Origin: Iphinoe sp. HA4291-MV1
GTDB lineage: Bacteria > Cyanobacteriota > Cyanobacteriia > Cyanobacteriales > Nostocaceae
Direction: 5' to 3'
Length of the DNA: 64,000 bases
Assembly: GCA_019359415.1 (NCBI GenBank)
Contig: JAHHHH010000001.1
Span: 1 to 64,000 of the forward strand
The translations under genes and the position numbers were made by a program. Each line of letters opens with the position of its first letter. The first letter of the stretch is position 1. Under the pieces are notes generated by a model that ran no database searches, was not told the origin of the DNA, and saw only the letters and a program-made list of their open reading frames with translations. Below are positions 46,346 through 54,124 of the stretch, one piece after another.

Positions 46346-46612
46346 CTAGTTTCTGTTGTCTACCGGATGGAATACAATAAACTCTTTTGCAACTGGTTGC
46401 TGTGCTGTAAATTTTTTCTTGGATTTAGCGATCGCTTTATGATTAGTTTTAGAAGCAGTCCCTTTCTGTGGGCGACATTCGAGACAATATAACGGTTGTG
46501 ATGGGTAACAGGTGCGTTCTACCACCTGATTGCAATTTTTGCAGACAAATCGATAAACTCGTTGTTTGATGATGCGAGTGTGAGCTTTAACAAAAACTTC
46601 CTTGCTTTCCAC
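46346..46612 (-). CDS. Small zinc-ribbon protein, conserved in cyanobacteria
   Basis: An 88-residue basic protein. Four cysteines form a zinc-ribbon: FVCKNCNQ near residues 23-30 and PLYCLECRP near 41-49. The C-terminal half is lysine-rich. ATG 46612 is divergent from the gene at 46644, with only 31 bp between starts, so they share a promoter region. Nucleic-acid binding is plausible; function unknown. Confidence 0.6.
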   Translation of the reverse strand: MESKEVFVKAHTRIIKQRVYRFVCKNCNQVVERTCYPSQPLYCLECRPQKGTASKTNHKAIAKSKKKFTAQQPVAKEFIVFHPVDNRN

Positions 46613-46643
46613 CTGTCTTGTTCCTACTGAAAACGTGAATGGT

Positions 46644-47336
46644 ATGGCTGATTTCTCTAAAATTCTAAGTTTACTCGAACAGGAGCGCGAGCGCTACATA
46701 TCAGAAGCAGCCCAGTTGGAGCGCCGCCTATCGTTAATCCATGACCAGATTAGTACTCTAGAATCTCTGATATCAGGCTATACCCTTGAAGAGCAGATGT
46801 ATTCTCCCCAAAGGCATTTTTCATTTCCTTCCAGCACTGCTGTACTTGAGGATAGCTCTGTATCCATGGATGAGGAAGAATTAGAACCCACAGACTACTC
46901 TATGGGTCATAGCGAGGATTATAAGCATGAAAATTCTCAGTCCGTATTGGAAAGTGAGGAACAATCACATCCGTCTGATGAAGAAACAGCGGAAGCTGTG
47001 GAAGCGGATATTTCTGATATTCCCAAGCTAAGCATCAAAAGAAGACCGGGAAGCATACCAGTGCTAGCAGAGTTTCAAGAATATTCGATACAGAATGCTA
47101 TCCTGATTCTGATGCGCCGCCGACCGGATTTGCATTTTCACATTGATGCGATCGTTCGTGACCTCTATGGTGAGAAATTAATAGTCTCCCAGTTGAAGAC
47201 TGTGAGGTCCAATATAGCAAAAGTGCTCGCTACAGGATTACAATTCGGTTTGTGGCATAAGGTATTATACGCAAAAAATGTGTATACTTTGCATTATGAG
47301 AAAGGAGTGACGAGTAAACAGCTAAAGAGTACTTGA
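46644..47336 (+). CDS. Conserved cyanobacterial protein: coiled coil plus winged-helix-like domain
   Basis: A 230-residue protein from ATG 46644 (the frame is open to 46602). Residues 1-50 form a heptad-rich coiled coil (ILSLLEQERERYISEAAQLE). Residues 60-130 are acidic and low-complexity. The C-terminal 85 residues (SIQNAILILMRRRPDLHFHI, DAIVRDLYGEKLIVSQLKTV) have the pattern of a winged-helix domain. It could be a DNA-binding regulator paired with the divergent zinc-ribbon gene. I do not recognise a named family. Confidence 0.65.
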   Translation: MADFSKILSLLEQERERYISEAAQLERRLSLIHDQISTLESLISGYTLEEQMYSPQRHFSFPSSTAVLEDSSVSMDEEELEPTDYSMGHSEDYKHENSQSVLESEEQSHPSDEETAEAVEADISDIPKLSIKRRPGSIPVLAEFQEYSIQNAILILMRRRPDLHFHIDAIVRDLYGEKLIVSQLKTVRSNIAKVLATGLQFGLWHKVLYAKNVYTLHYEKGVTSKQLKST

Positions 47337-47379
47337 CATTTCTACGGCTATATTGACTCACGACTAACAGACGGCATAT

Positions 47380-47433
47380 TGTGACATACTCCCGTCGCTG
47401 ACTCTTCGAGTACAGCGCGGGCTTCTCAGACAA
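47380..47433 (-). other. Possible IS200/IS605-type right end
   Basis: On the minus strand this stretch folds as cgctgtactc-gaa-gagtcagcg and continues cgacgggagtatgtcac. The GGGAGxATGTCA end after an imperfect hairpin is the look of IS200/IS605 (TnpB) right ends in cyanobacteria. No tnpB remains; the group II intron remnant abuts it. The assignment is from memory of such ends, so confidence is low. Confidence 0.35.
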
Positions 47434-47471
47434 TTAAACTAAGCGACTCCCTCACGAGATTCGCTCGTCTT

Positions 47472-47507
47472 CAAAACCGGACATGAGACTTTCACCTCAT
47501 CCGGCTC
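47472..47507 (-). ncRNA. Group II intron domain V
   Basis: On the minus strand the 36 bases from gagccggatgaggtgaaagt to catgtccggttttg form the canonical domain V hairpin: two helices, GAAA-type tip and bulge. It is followed by a domain VI-like stem (agcgaatctcgtgagg, then gagtcgct near 47448-47467) with an unpaired A before ttagtttaat. This is the catalytic heart of a group II intron, whose 5' part is missing here. Confidence 0.8.
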
Positions 47508-47527
47508 CTCAATGAATTGGTACTTTG

Positions 47528-47735
47528 TCATGTACACTTCACAGCTAAACCATCTTTGGCTGTCTTTGCATCGTGGCAGTGTCTGTGTAATATCTGAAGG
47601 TTTTTGTATTCGTCTTTTCCGCCCTTAGCTTGGGGGATTATGTGGTCAACCTCCAGTACATCTTCCTCACGGAAGAACAAACCGCAGTGAGTACATTTTC
47701 CTTTCTGTGTCTTCAAGAGCGTTGTCATTCTATTA
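47528..47735 (-). pseudogene. Group II intron reverse transcriptase/maturase, HNH C-terminal fragment
   Basis: The minus-strand frame encodes LLKTQKGKCTHCGLFFREED, VLEVDHIIPQAKGGKDEYKN and LQILHRHCHDAKTA. This is the HNH endonuclease domain found at the C-terminus of cyanobacterial intron-encoded proteins, with both CxxC pairs and the DH-H core. The reverse-transcriptase and maturase domains are gone. The break coincides with the left inverted repeat of the IS630-type element at 47733. Domain V follows downstream at the expected distance. Confidence 0.85.
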
Positions 47736-47862
47736 AACCTCGTCCATCTTGAAAGCTGGAGTTTTGTCACGCATGGGAGTATCCGAAGATTTAGAAGTGG
47801 TGATTGAGGTTGGGACAAAGATGTTAAGCGTTGACTGGAGTCGTTGGGTTGGGAAAATCCTG

Positions 47863-48026
47863 CTCAAAGTTGCCCAACCTTCTCCTAAGGGAGACGCCAG
47901 AGGCGAAGGCAAAATGCCCAACTTTGAATACTCGTTATCGAGGTTGTTATTGAGTTTGGTTGGGCATTTTGCCCCCCTAAGGTTAATCACTCCTAGATAG
48001 AGTGAATAAGGTTGGGCAACTTTGAG
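47863..48026 (+). repeat. Nested inverted repeats at the IS630 transposase start
   Basis: The outer arms (47863-47881 with 48008-48026) are a perfect 19-bp inverted repeat. The inner arms (47908-47922 with 47959-47973) are a perfect 15-bp repeat; both carry the core ttgggca. The inner loop contains gaatactcgt, which also occurs in the loop of the stem-loop at 48390. The structure sits directly before the first surviving transposase codons and probably inserted there. Confidence 0.7.
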
Positions 48027-49023
48027 GAAGTTTAATGAAGCGGGTGAAAGTGCAGAAGCTTTGAGAGAAAAAGCATTGAGAGCAGCGCATCCCCGTAGTC
48101 GTGAGCGGTTTATGGCATTGTATGAGATTAGTGGTGGAAAAAGTGCGACTCAAGTAGGTCGGGAAACAGGACGTAACCCACAAACAGTAATGGAATGGGT
48201 GCATCGTTACAATGAAGCAGGTCCAGAGACCCTAGATTACCAACGCAGCGGTGGGTATCCCCCCCTTTATCTTTAGAAATAGAACAGGCATTAGATGGGC
48301 AGATCCGGGATGGCTTAAAATTAGCAGCAACTCCACCTCAAAAACGTCAGTGTTGTTGGCGGAAAAATCGCCCCAATTGTCACGGGGTCTAACACGTAAG
48401 AAATGAGCGGAACCTTACTACAACGAATACTCGTGATGCCAACACAAATCAACAAAACAAAGGTTCCGCTCATTTCTAGGGGACAATGCGTCAACTGGTA
48501 TACAAAAATCACAACTTTTCATGGGGCGATTTTTCCGGAGGCTGGCAGATTTTTCGTTGGTATTAGCCCAACCCCCGGAAGAAGCAAGGTATCTTTCTAT
48601 GGGGTCTATATCTATAATTTGGGTGAGGTAAGAATTTTTCCAAATGACACTGCCAATGGTCTTAACACTATTGATGTCCTCAATGCCCTCAAAACCGAAT
48701 TCCCAAATCACCCCATGACATTGATCTGGGACGGCGCTCCTTATCATCGTTCACAGATTGTTAAAGATGCGGCCGCAACACTGGGTATAAAGATAGAACC
48801 TTTACCAAGCTACAGCCCCGATTTTCTGCCTGTAGAACATCTTTGGCAATGGTTACGTCAGGATATTACCTATCATACTTGCTATGAGCGTCCGTCTGAC
48901 TTGATTGAACAAGTTTCGGCATTTCAACAACAAATTAATGCCAGTCCCAATACCGTGGCAGATCGTTTGTGGGTGACAACTCATCTCAAACCTGATGAGG
49001 AAAAACTACGGGTTTCAACTTAG
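48022..49023 (+). pseudogene. IS630-type transposase, interrupted
   Basis: The first segment (48022-48276) carries the helix-turn-helix region: EKALRAAHPRSRERFMALYE, QVGRETGRNPQTVMEWVHRY. A second segment, to 49023, carries the DDE domain in another frame: VSFYGVYIYNLGEVRIF, LIWDGAPYHRSQ with the second aspartate, and SPDFLPVEHLWQWLRQD with the final acidic residue. The piece between them, including the first catalytic aspartate, is missing. Its place is taken by a 104-bp stem-loop element flanked by a further 16-bp inverted repeat (48360-48375 with 48522-48537). The C-terminus EEKLRVST is intact. It cannot be functional. Confidence 0.85.
48390..48493 (+). repeat. 104-bp stem-loop element, copy 1
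   Basis: Layout: taacacgt flank, a perfect 18-bp stem (48399-48416 with 48460-48477), a 43-base loop, and the 16-base right flank aggggacaatgcgtca. Copy 2 at 49032-49135 has the same lengths and identical flanks. The stem differs at 8 positions, all compensated, and the loop is in the opposite orientation. No coding capacity. Confidence 0.8.
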
Positions 49024-49031
49024 ACGAGGTT

Positions 49032-49135
49032 TAACACGTGAAAAAAATGGGCAGGCTTTGTTTTTGTTGATCTGTTGTCGTAGTCGCGTACTCGTTGTAA
49101 TAAGCCTGCCCATTTTTTTAGGGGACAATGCGTCA
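49032..49135 (+). repeat. 104-bp stem-loop element, copy 2
   Basis: Starts at the TA next to the IS630 right end. The stem is 49041-49058 with 49102-49119 (18 bp, perfect) and the loop is 49059-49101 (43 bases). The reverse complement of this loop aligns with the loop of copy 1 (shared blocks tacaacga and atcaacaaaa). The right flank aggggacaatgcgtca is identical to copy 1. Confidence 0.8.
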
Positions 49136-49294
49136 CCAACATTGCTCACTGAGCTACGCTCAATATCCCTCGTTGGTCAATTCCTCATTGCCCGAAATTC
49201 ATCCCAACACTGAACGGGATACCGTTACAGTGTGGGGCTTCTTCCGCTTCAAGCTAAAAAGGGTGTGGCTCTTCTGAAAGTACAATATACTTAG

Positions 49295-51517
49295 TCAAGA
49301 GTTTCTTCTTCCGTCCCTAGAAGATGGGGTTGACGTGGAATGAGTCAGATCAATGCTATTATCATCTCCACTTCTTTCACCGCTCATGCTTTGTTTGTAA
49401 TACTGTCGGTAGTAGCTATATGAGGCTGGTGTGGAATCTTTAGATTTATTAGCTATCACTCCTAGTACGGGTGTGCCAGACATTTGGAGACCCTCTAATG
49501 CTTGCTGGAACATGGTACGTTTCAGATTTCCTAATCCTGCAACTAGTATGAGTCCATTAGTATTAGCTGCCAGCAGGTTAGCGTCTGCAAACCCCACTAA
49601 AGGTGGTGTGTCGTATATTACCAAATCAAAAGCGCCTTGTAGCTCATTCATCAAATCCTGCATTTTCTGAGACGCAAGCAATCTAATTGAGTCAGGGGGA
49701 ATTGGACCAGCGCTTAGAACAAATAAGTTGTCCTCTAGGGGCGATCGCTCAATCACATTGTTCCAGTCTAGGTCTTGTGAAATGACATCAGTCAATCCCT
49801 GAATATTCATCAGACCTACACGATTATGGACTGTGGGAGAGCGTAGATCGGCGTCTACCAGTAGTACTCGTTGCCCCATTGCTGCAGCTGCGAGTGCTAG
49901 GTGTATTGCTACGGTCGTCTTACCTTCTTCCTTTGCTGCTGAACTGATGACAAGTGAACGAATTGGTGTATCTGAGCTTAGAAGAAGAATATTGGTGTAA
50001 AGAGAGCGAAAAACTTCAAAAAAGGATGCTATGGCTGCTCTTTGTACTCCACCAGTTGCCTTTTGCCAAGCTAGTGTTCCTAGTTCTTTTCTTAAAGGAA
50101 CGACTCCTAATAGTGGTAATCTCGTCGCTTCCTTGAGGTCTTTAGAAGAGTATAGAACATTGCTGAGCTTATCCGCAATCAAAGCTGCACCTGTACCCAA
50201 CAGCAAACCTAACAGTGTCCCTAAAGCTAAATTGCGTTTGGTACTGTCTGAAACAGCCTTTGGTTCTTCCACTTCCTCAAGTTTGGGATCGAGTAACTTC
50301 CAAGAGGGAACCCTTTGAGCTTGTTCAATCTGTAATGCTTGTTTTTTAGCTGAAAATTGAGTCAGACCTTCAGTGGCAATTTTTAATTCCCGCTGAATAT
50401 TATCGTATTCACGGATAACAACTGCTAAATTTCTCAGATACTTATTGAAATCATCAATTTTTGCTCCCAAAGATTTATCACGCGCTTGCAGTGCTTGGAT
50501 ACGGCTTTCATAATCTCTTTTCACCCGGTTCTCTTCCCCAGCTAGCATTGGGAGTAGATTTATTTTCTGTTCCTGTAAAAACTGCAAACTAGGGTTTTCA
50601 TTTGTTAATTTTGCTCCTCCTTTTTTAATTTCAATTTCTACTGTTTGGATTTGGTCCAGTATCTTTTGATAGCGAGCGTTTTCGCTCAGTACCGAACTCC
50701 CAGCCCGCTCACCCGGCTGTTGCGCTAACTCCTGTTTCAAATCTTCATAGGTCGCTAGCATTTGTTCTAGCTGCACGCGATTTTCTGCTTGCTGTCGCGT
50801 TAAAGTAGTAATCTGACCAGAGATTTCTTGAGCTTTCTGTGCTGGTTCTACTAAATCATGCTTTTGTCGCATGATTCGCAGTCTTTCTTGCCAGGCTCTC
50901 ACCCGATTCTCTAAAGGCAGTTCTTGCTCTCTAACAAACCTAATTGCCTGCTTTACTTCGTCTTGACGTTCTTTGAGACTATAGTCCACGTAAGTTTTTT
51001 GAAGTTTAGTTAAGACATCGCGAACTAGCTCCTCGTCTGGATATGTGTATGTAACCTCTAAAATATTTTGCTTTGTGGATGTTATTTTTAAGTCGTCAAC
51101 AATTGAGTCGTAATCTAGCTTCGGATATTTAGTTTGATATTTATCCTGAAGCTCTTTAACAACTTGGTCTAGCATTCCACGACTTTCTAAAACTTTAATC
51201 GTCGTCGTCACTGGTTGTGCTGACTCAGGAGGTGCGATCGCTTCTTGGGAACTCAAGCTTTGGGGGACATTGGCTACTGCACGACTTTCACCAGTCACAG
51301 GCTTAGTTAAAATCTCAAACTGACCTTGATACACCGGAGGATCTGTTTCTGCCTTCAACACCGCAGCTGTCGCTACCACGCCTGTTACACCCGCAATCAG
51401 TAATGCGCGACGACGGAGAGTTGCTCCAACTTGACCCAGATTCAATCCACCTTCTTCATTGATCTGGGCTGTGTAGGCTTGTGACAACGCTTGAGGATAT
51501 TTGTCTGACTTCAGCAT
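49295..51517 (-). CDS. Polysaccharide co-polymerase with BY-kinase domain (Wzc/CpsCD type)
   Basis: Inner-membrane regulator of exopolysaccharide chain length and export, 740 residues from ATG 51517 (frame open to 51586). A membrane segment near residues 35-55 (RRRALLIAGVTGVVATAAVL) is followed by a Wzz domain. A long coiled-coil periplasmic region and a GNVR-type second membrane segment (LALGTLLGLLLGTGAALIAD) come next. The cytosolic kinase has Walker A AAKEEGKTTVAIHLAL near 529, Walker A' VLLVDADLRSP and Walker B LVIYDTPPL. The C-terminal tyrosine cluster YSYYRQYY near 700 is the autophosphorylation site. It probably serves the glycan made by the locus at 1-27 kb, though 20 kb away. It is isolated between mobile elements. 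Confidence 0.93.
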   Translation of the reverse strand: MLKSDKYPQALSQAYTAQINEEGGLNLGQVGATLRRRALLIAGVTGVVATAAVLKAETDPPVYQGQFEILTKPVTGESRAVANVPQSLSSQEAIAPPESAQPVTTTIKVLESRGMLDQVVKELQDKYQTKYPKLDYDSIVDDLKITSTKQNILEVTYTYPDEELVRDVLTKLQKTYVDYSLKERQDEVKQAIRFVREQELPLENRVRAWQERLRIMRQKHDLVEPAQKAQEISGQITTLTRQQAENRVQLEQMLATYEDLKQELAQQPGERAGSSVLSENARYQKILDQIQTVEIEIKKGGAKLTNENPSLQFLQEQKINLLPMLAGEENRVKRDYESRIQALQARDKSLGAKIDDFNKYLRNLAVVIREYDNIQRELKIATEGLTQFSAKKQALQIEQAQRVPSWKLLDPKLEEVEEPKAVSDSTKRNLALGTLLGLLLGTGAALIADKLSNVLYSSKDLKEATRLPLLGVVPLRKELGTLAWQKATGGVQRAAIASFFEVFRSLYTNILLLSSDTPIRSLVISSAAKEEGKTTVAIHLALAAAAMGQRVLLVDADLRSPTVHNRVGLMNIQGLTDVISQDLDWNNVIERSPLEDNLFVLSAGPIPPDSIRLLASQKMQDLMNELQGAFDLVIYDTPPLVGFADANLLAANTNGLILVAGLGNLKRTMFQQALEGLQMSGTPVLGVIANKSKDSTPASYSYYRQYYKQSMSGERSGDDNSIDLTHSTSTPSSRDGRRNS

Positions 51518-51805
51518 AGCCTTAGTAACTTCTCTCTCGTTGTAGTTTTTTGTAGTTGCACGCTTTGATCCAATTCTGGCATGCACAATTTAATATGCTC
51601 GACTGCCAAATCACTTGCCACCAACTGGAATATTGGTGAATACATTAGTTAATCACACTGTTTTAACTCCATTAAGGACAATTTGAATTTTGCCCTCAAC
51701 AAGAGTGATAGATACGTTACCCTGTCTGAAGTCTAGAAAAATACTGATGATAGCGGAGCAATGCGCTTATTAGATACAGTAACACTACACAGGAAAATTT
51801 TGTAG

Positions 51806-51816
51806 GTTTGCTCTCC
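51806..51816 (+). repeat. 11-bp target site duplication, left copy
   Basis: gtttgctctcc at 51806-51816 is repeated exactly at 53323-53333 directly outside the inverted repeats of the IS4-type element. Confidence 0.85.
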
Positions 51817-53322
51817 CAGCCCTCTCAATATTGACAAATAGCACCTTATGTGAGTCTTGTAAGAAGGTAAACCTAGAACCGTACTCAACAACCGATGCTA
51901 TCTCCCGTGTTTGATGCATTTGTAGAGGCCAGCCCCGTCAGCGTGATGATGCGAGGACTGATGGAACACATTTTTAACTCTGAGCGGATGAATCAGATAT
52001 TCAACACTTACAGCGAACGTCAATACGAACAAGAGTTGTTGTTTTCTACTCAAGTAGATTTGATGAGTTTAGTGGTATGTGGAATGTATCCATCAGTCCA
52101 TGCGGTCTATCAAAAGAAGGCGGTAGAGGTGAATGTTAGCGCCACGGCACTATACAACAAACTGTAACGGGTTGAACTGCCTGTAAGTCGGGCATTGGTG
52201 CATGAGACGGCATCAGATCTCCAGCAGTTGCTCCAAAGCTTGAATGTGGAACGCCCCAGTCCTCTGGGAAAACAATATCGCCAACGGAAGAGTAGATGGC
52301 AGTTGTTTGGCCGGTACCGAGCGCCGGCTAGCAGCCCTTCGCCCTCATGCAGCCAAACCCTTACCAGGAAAAGCTATCGCCATTCTAGACCCAGGGACAA
52401 AATTGGTGGTTGATGTCATTCCCTGTGAGGATGGTCATGCTCAAGAACGCTCTTTGTTTAACCAGGTTCTGGCACAAGTGCAACCCCAGCAGGTATGGAT
52501 TGCAGACCGCAATTTCTGTACCGCAGGATTTCTGGGCACAATTGTGCAACAGTCCGCTTTTTTTGTCATTCGCCAACACGGGGGCTTGGGATACGAGGGT
52601 GTGAGTGAATTATATCCCGTGGGGTTGTGTAAAACAGGAACTGTGTTTGAACAACACATCGAGATTGTCCATGAGGGACGGACTTTTCGGTGTCGTCGTA
52701 TTCTAGTCAAGTTAACTCGTCCGACTCGTGACCAAGAGTGGGAAATTGCCATTTTGACTAACTTACCACCCACAGAGGCAGATGGCATTTTGGTGGCAGA
52801 ACTTTATCAACAACGGTGGAGTGTGGAAACTTTATTCCAAACCGTAACCCAAAACTTTCATGGGGAGATTGAAACTGCTGCTTATCCCAAAGCCGCCTTA
52901 TTCTCCTATTGCATGGCGCTGTCAGCCTACAACCTTTTAGCTACACTCAAAACTGTGTTGGGCAGTGTACATGGAATAGAAAAAATTCAAGCAGGGCTAT
53001 CTGATTTTTACCTGGTAGACGATATTCAAGGCATCTATCGGGGAATGATGATTGCTATTCCATCTGTACATTGGCAATGCTTCTGTGATTATACGCTTGA
53101 TCAACTGGTGGACATTCTCCAGCACTTAGCAACCAAAGTACATCTCAAATCCTTTCGCAAGCATCCTCGAACTCCCAAAAAGAAGCGAAAACCCTTGATG
53201 GTTGATGGCAAACATCCCCACTGTTCCACTGCTCGAAAGCTAAAGCAATACCAAGCTGCTAAAGATTTTATCCCGTGAACTCAACTCATAAAATGTATTT
53301 TTTGTCAATATTTAGAGGGCTG
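51817..53322 (+). mobile_element. IS4-type insertion sequence, complete ends
   Basis: A 1506-bp element. Its terminal inverted repeats (51817-51838 and 53301-53322, starting cagccctct) match at 21 of 22 positions. It is flanked by the 11-bp direct repeat gtttgctctcc. Length, 11-bp duplication and a single DDE transposase fit the IS4 family. It landed in the spacer upstream of the Wzc-like gene. The transposase carries a stop and a frameshift, so the copy is no longer autonomous. Confidence 0.88.
51895..53278 (+). pseudogene. IS4-type transposase with stop and frameshift
   Basis: Frame 1 from ATG 51895 gives the N-terminal domain (FVEASPVSVMMRGLMEHIF) up to an in-frame TAA at 52165-52167. It continues in the same frame (ASDLQQLLQSLNVERPSPLG) to about 52285, where homology moves to frame 2. 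That frame holds VDGSCLAGTERRL with the first catalytic aspartate and VWIADRNFCTAGFL with the second. The IS4 Y-R-E block is YQQRWSVETLFQTVTQNFHG. The C-terminus is basic. One substitution plus one indel would restore it, so inactivation is recent. Confidence 0.88.
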
Positions 53323-53333
53323 GTTTGCTCTCC
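53323..53333 (+). repeat. 11-bp target site duplication, right copy
   Basis: Exact copy of 51806-51816 on the other side of the IS4-type element. Confidence 0.85.
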
Positions 53334-53436
53334 TTATGAGATAAGACCATTATCAATTGGGTGAAAGGTACTGCCACACTACGATTTAGATACACTTCAG
53401 CCAGAAACGCTTAAGCTTACCCTTTTTAAAAACAAA

Positions 53437-53508
53437 CTGGGGCGCTAGGATTCGAACCTAGGGATGGCGGGACCAAAACCCGCTGCCTTACCACTTGGCT
53501 ACGCCCCA
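53437..53508 (-). tRNA. trnQ: tRNA-Gln (UUG)
   Basis: On the minus strand the sequence folds into a normal 72-base cloverleaf. The acceptor stem is tggggcg/cgcccca with discriminator G. The D arm is agccaagtggtaaggc, the anticodon stem-loop gcgggttttggtcccgc has anticodon TTG, and the T arm is ctaggttcgaatcctag. CCA is not encoded. It lies about 100 bp right of the IS4-type element. Confidence 0.97.
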
Positions 53509-53702
53509 TCAATATTATCCTTACCTAATATAGCAATGACTCAGGGGTTAGTGTCAAGTACTTTGCAAAGTGATCTGGGGAGAATTTTAGAAATCCAACT
53601 TGAAATTTCAGCTGAATCTTTCATCAAAGGGTATAGTTGAATCAATACTTTCGCCAGAATTCCTAATTGTTGATGCAAATGTCGAATGATCTCTAAAGCA
53701 TA

Positions 53703-53850
53703 GGGAAGCGATCGCGTGACGGAAAACTTTATCTCCCCAGGTGATAGCGTACTGATTCACGTCTTCCTCAATTACCTCACAAGCTGCCCGTTTTAACTCA
53801 GGCGGACAAGGAAAGTAAGCGCCCAATTGTAAATAATCAATAGTCTCGAA
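53703..53850 (-). pseudogene. Fragment of a class I/II aminotransferase
   Basis: The minus-strand frame encodes TIDLQLGAYFPCPPELKRAA and CEVIEEDVNQYAITWGDKVFRHAIA, the N-terminal substrate-binding region of methionine/aspartate-type aminotransferases (pattern NLGxGxPDFxPP...NQYxxxxGxxxLRxAIA). Homology ends on both sides, and the PLP lysine region is absent. Confidence 0.6.
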
Positions 53851-53861
53851 ATCTCAGGACT

Positions 53862-54110
53862 AACGAGCGCGATCGCGAAGCTTGGTTGCCCCAAAGCGGA
53901 GCTTTGGGGGAGCCTGTTCACAGAAGAACAGGCGCGCTTGCACATACGGGCGATGCTCCAAAGGAGCCGCTTCTCTTCTCCCTTCGCCCCTTGGGCGACG
54001 CCAAGGGCGAAAGCGCAGCGTGTCACAGACAAGGGCGAACTCCTGTCACCAGACGCGCAAGAGACGAGAGGCTGCGCCAACGAGAATCGCACTTTCTAAA
54101 TTGTCTCGAC
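53862..54110. repeat. Cluster of small GC-rich palindromes
   Basis: About 250 bp built of adjacent inverted repeats: ccccaaagc/gctttgggg near 53889-53909, gcctgttc/gaacaggc near 53912-53932, and cgccttgggcg-like blocks near 53988-54010. Two blocks (gggcgatgctcc with aggagccgcttctc, and ggctgcgccaacg) are shared with 29795-29967. No gene. Confidence 0.6.
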
Positions 54111-54124
54111 GAGTAGGTTGCAGT

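Larger units (their letters stand above)
47736..49031 (+). mobile_element. IS630-type insertion element, degraded
   Basis: A perfect 12-bp inverted pair, ttaaacctcgtc at 47733-47744 and gacgaggtttaa at 49023-49034, encloses an IS630-type transposase. TA lies on both outer edges, as expected for IS630/Tc1-type insertion. The left end cuts the group II intron maturase fragment. Inside, a nested hairpin (47863-48026) and a 104-bp stem-loop element (48390-48493) interrupt the transposase. The right end touches the second stem-loop element (49032-49135). Confidence 0.75.

Noticed and set aside
47476-47490. catgtccggtt inside the intron domain V, similar to the MITE ends at 56993
   Set aside because: It is fully explained as one arm of domain V; the similarity is coincidental.
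47749-48000. Open frame of 83 codons on + before the IS630 transposase
   Set aside because: Its second half translates the nested inverted repeats; it may contain a few true N-terminal transposase residues but is not a separate gene.
48388-48493. Stem-loop with gtctaac at its base, reminiscent of an integron attC site
   Set aside because: The right base of the stem has no complementary GTTRRRY box, the flanks are not complementary to each other, and no integrase is nearby.
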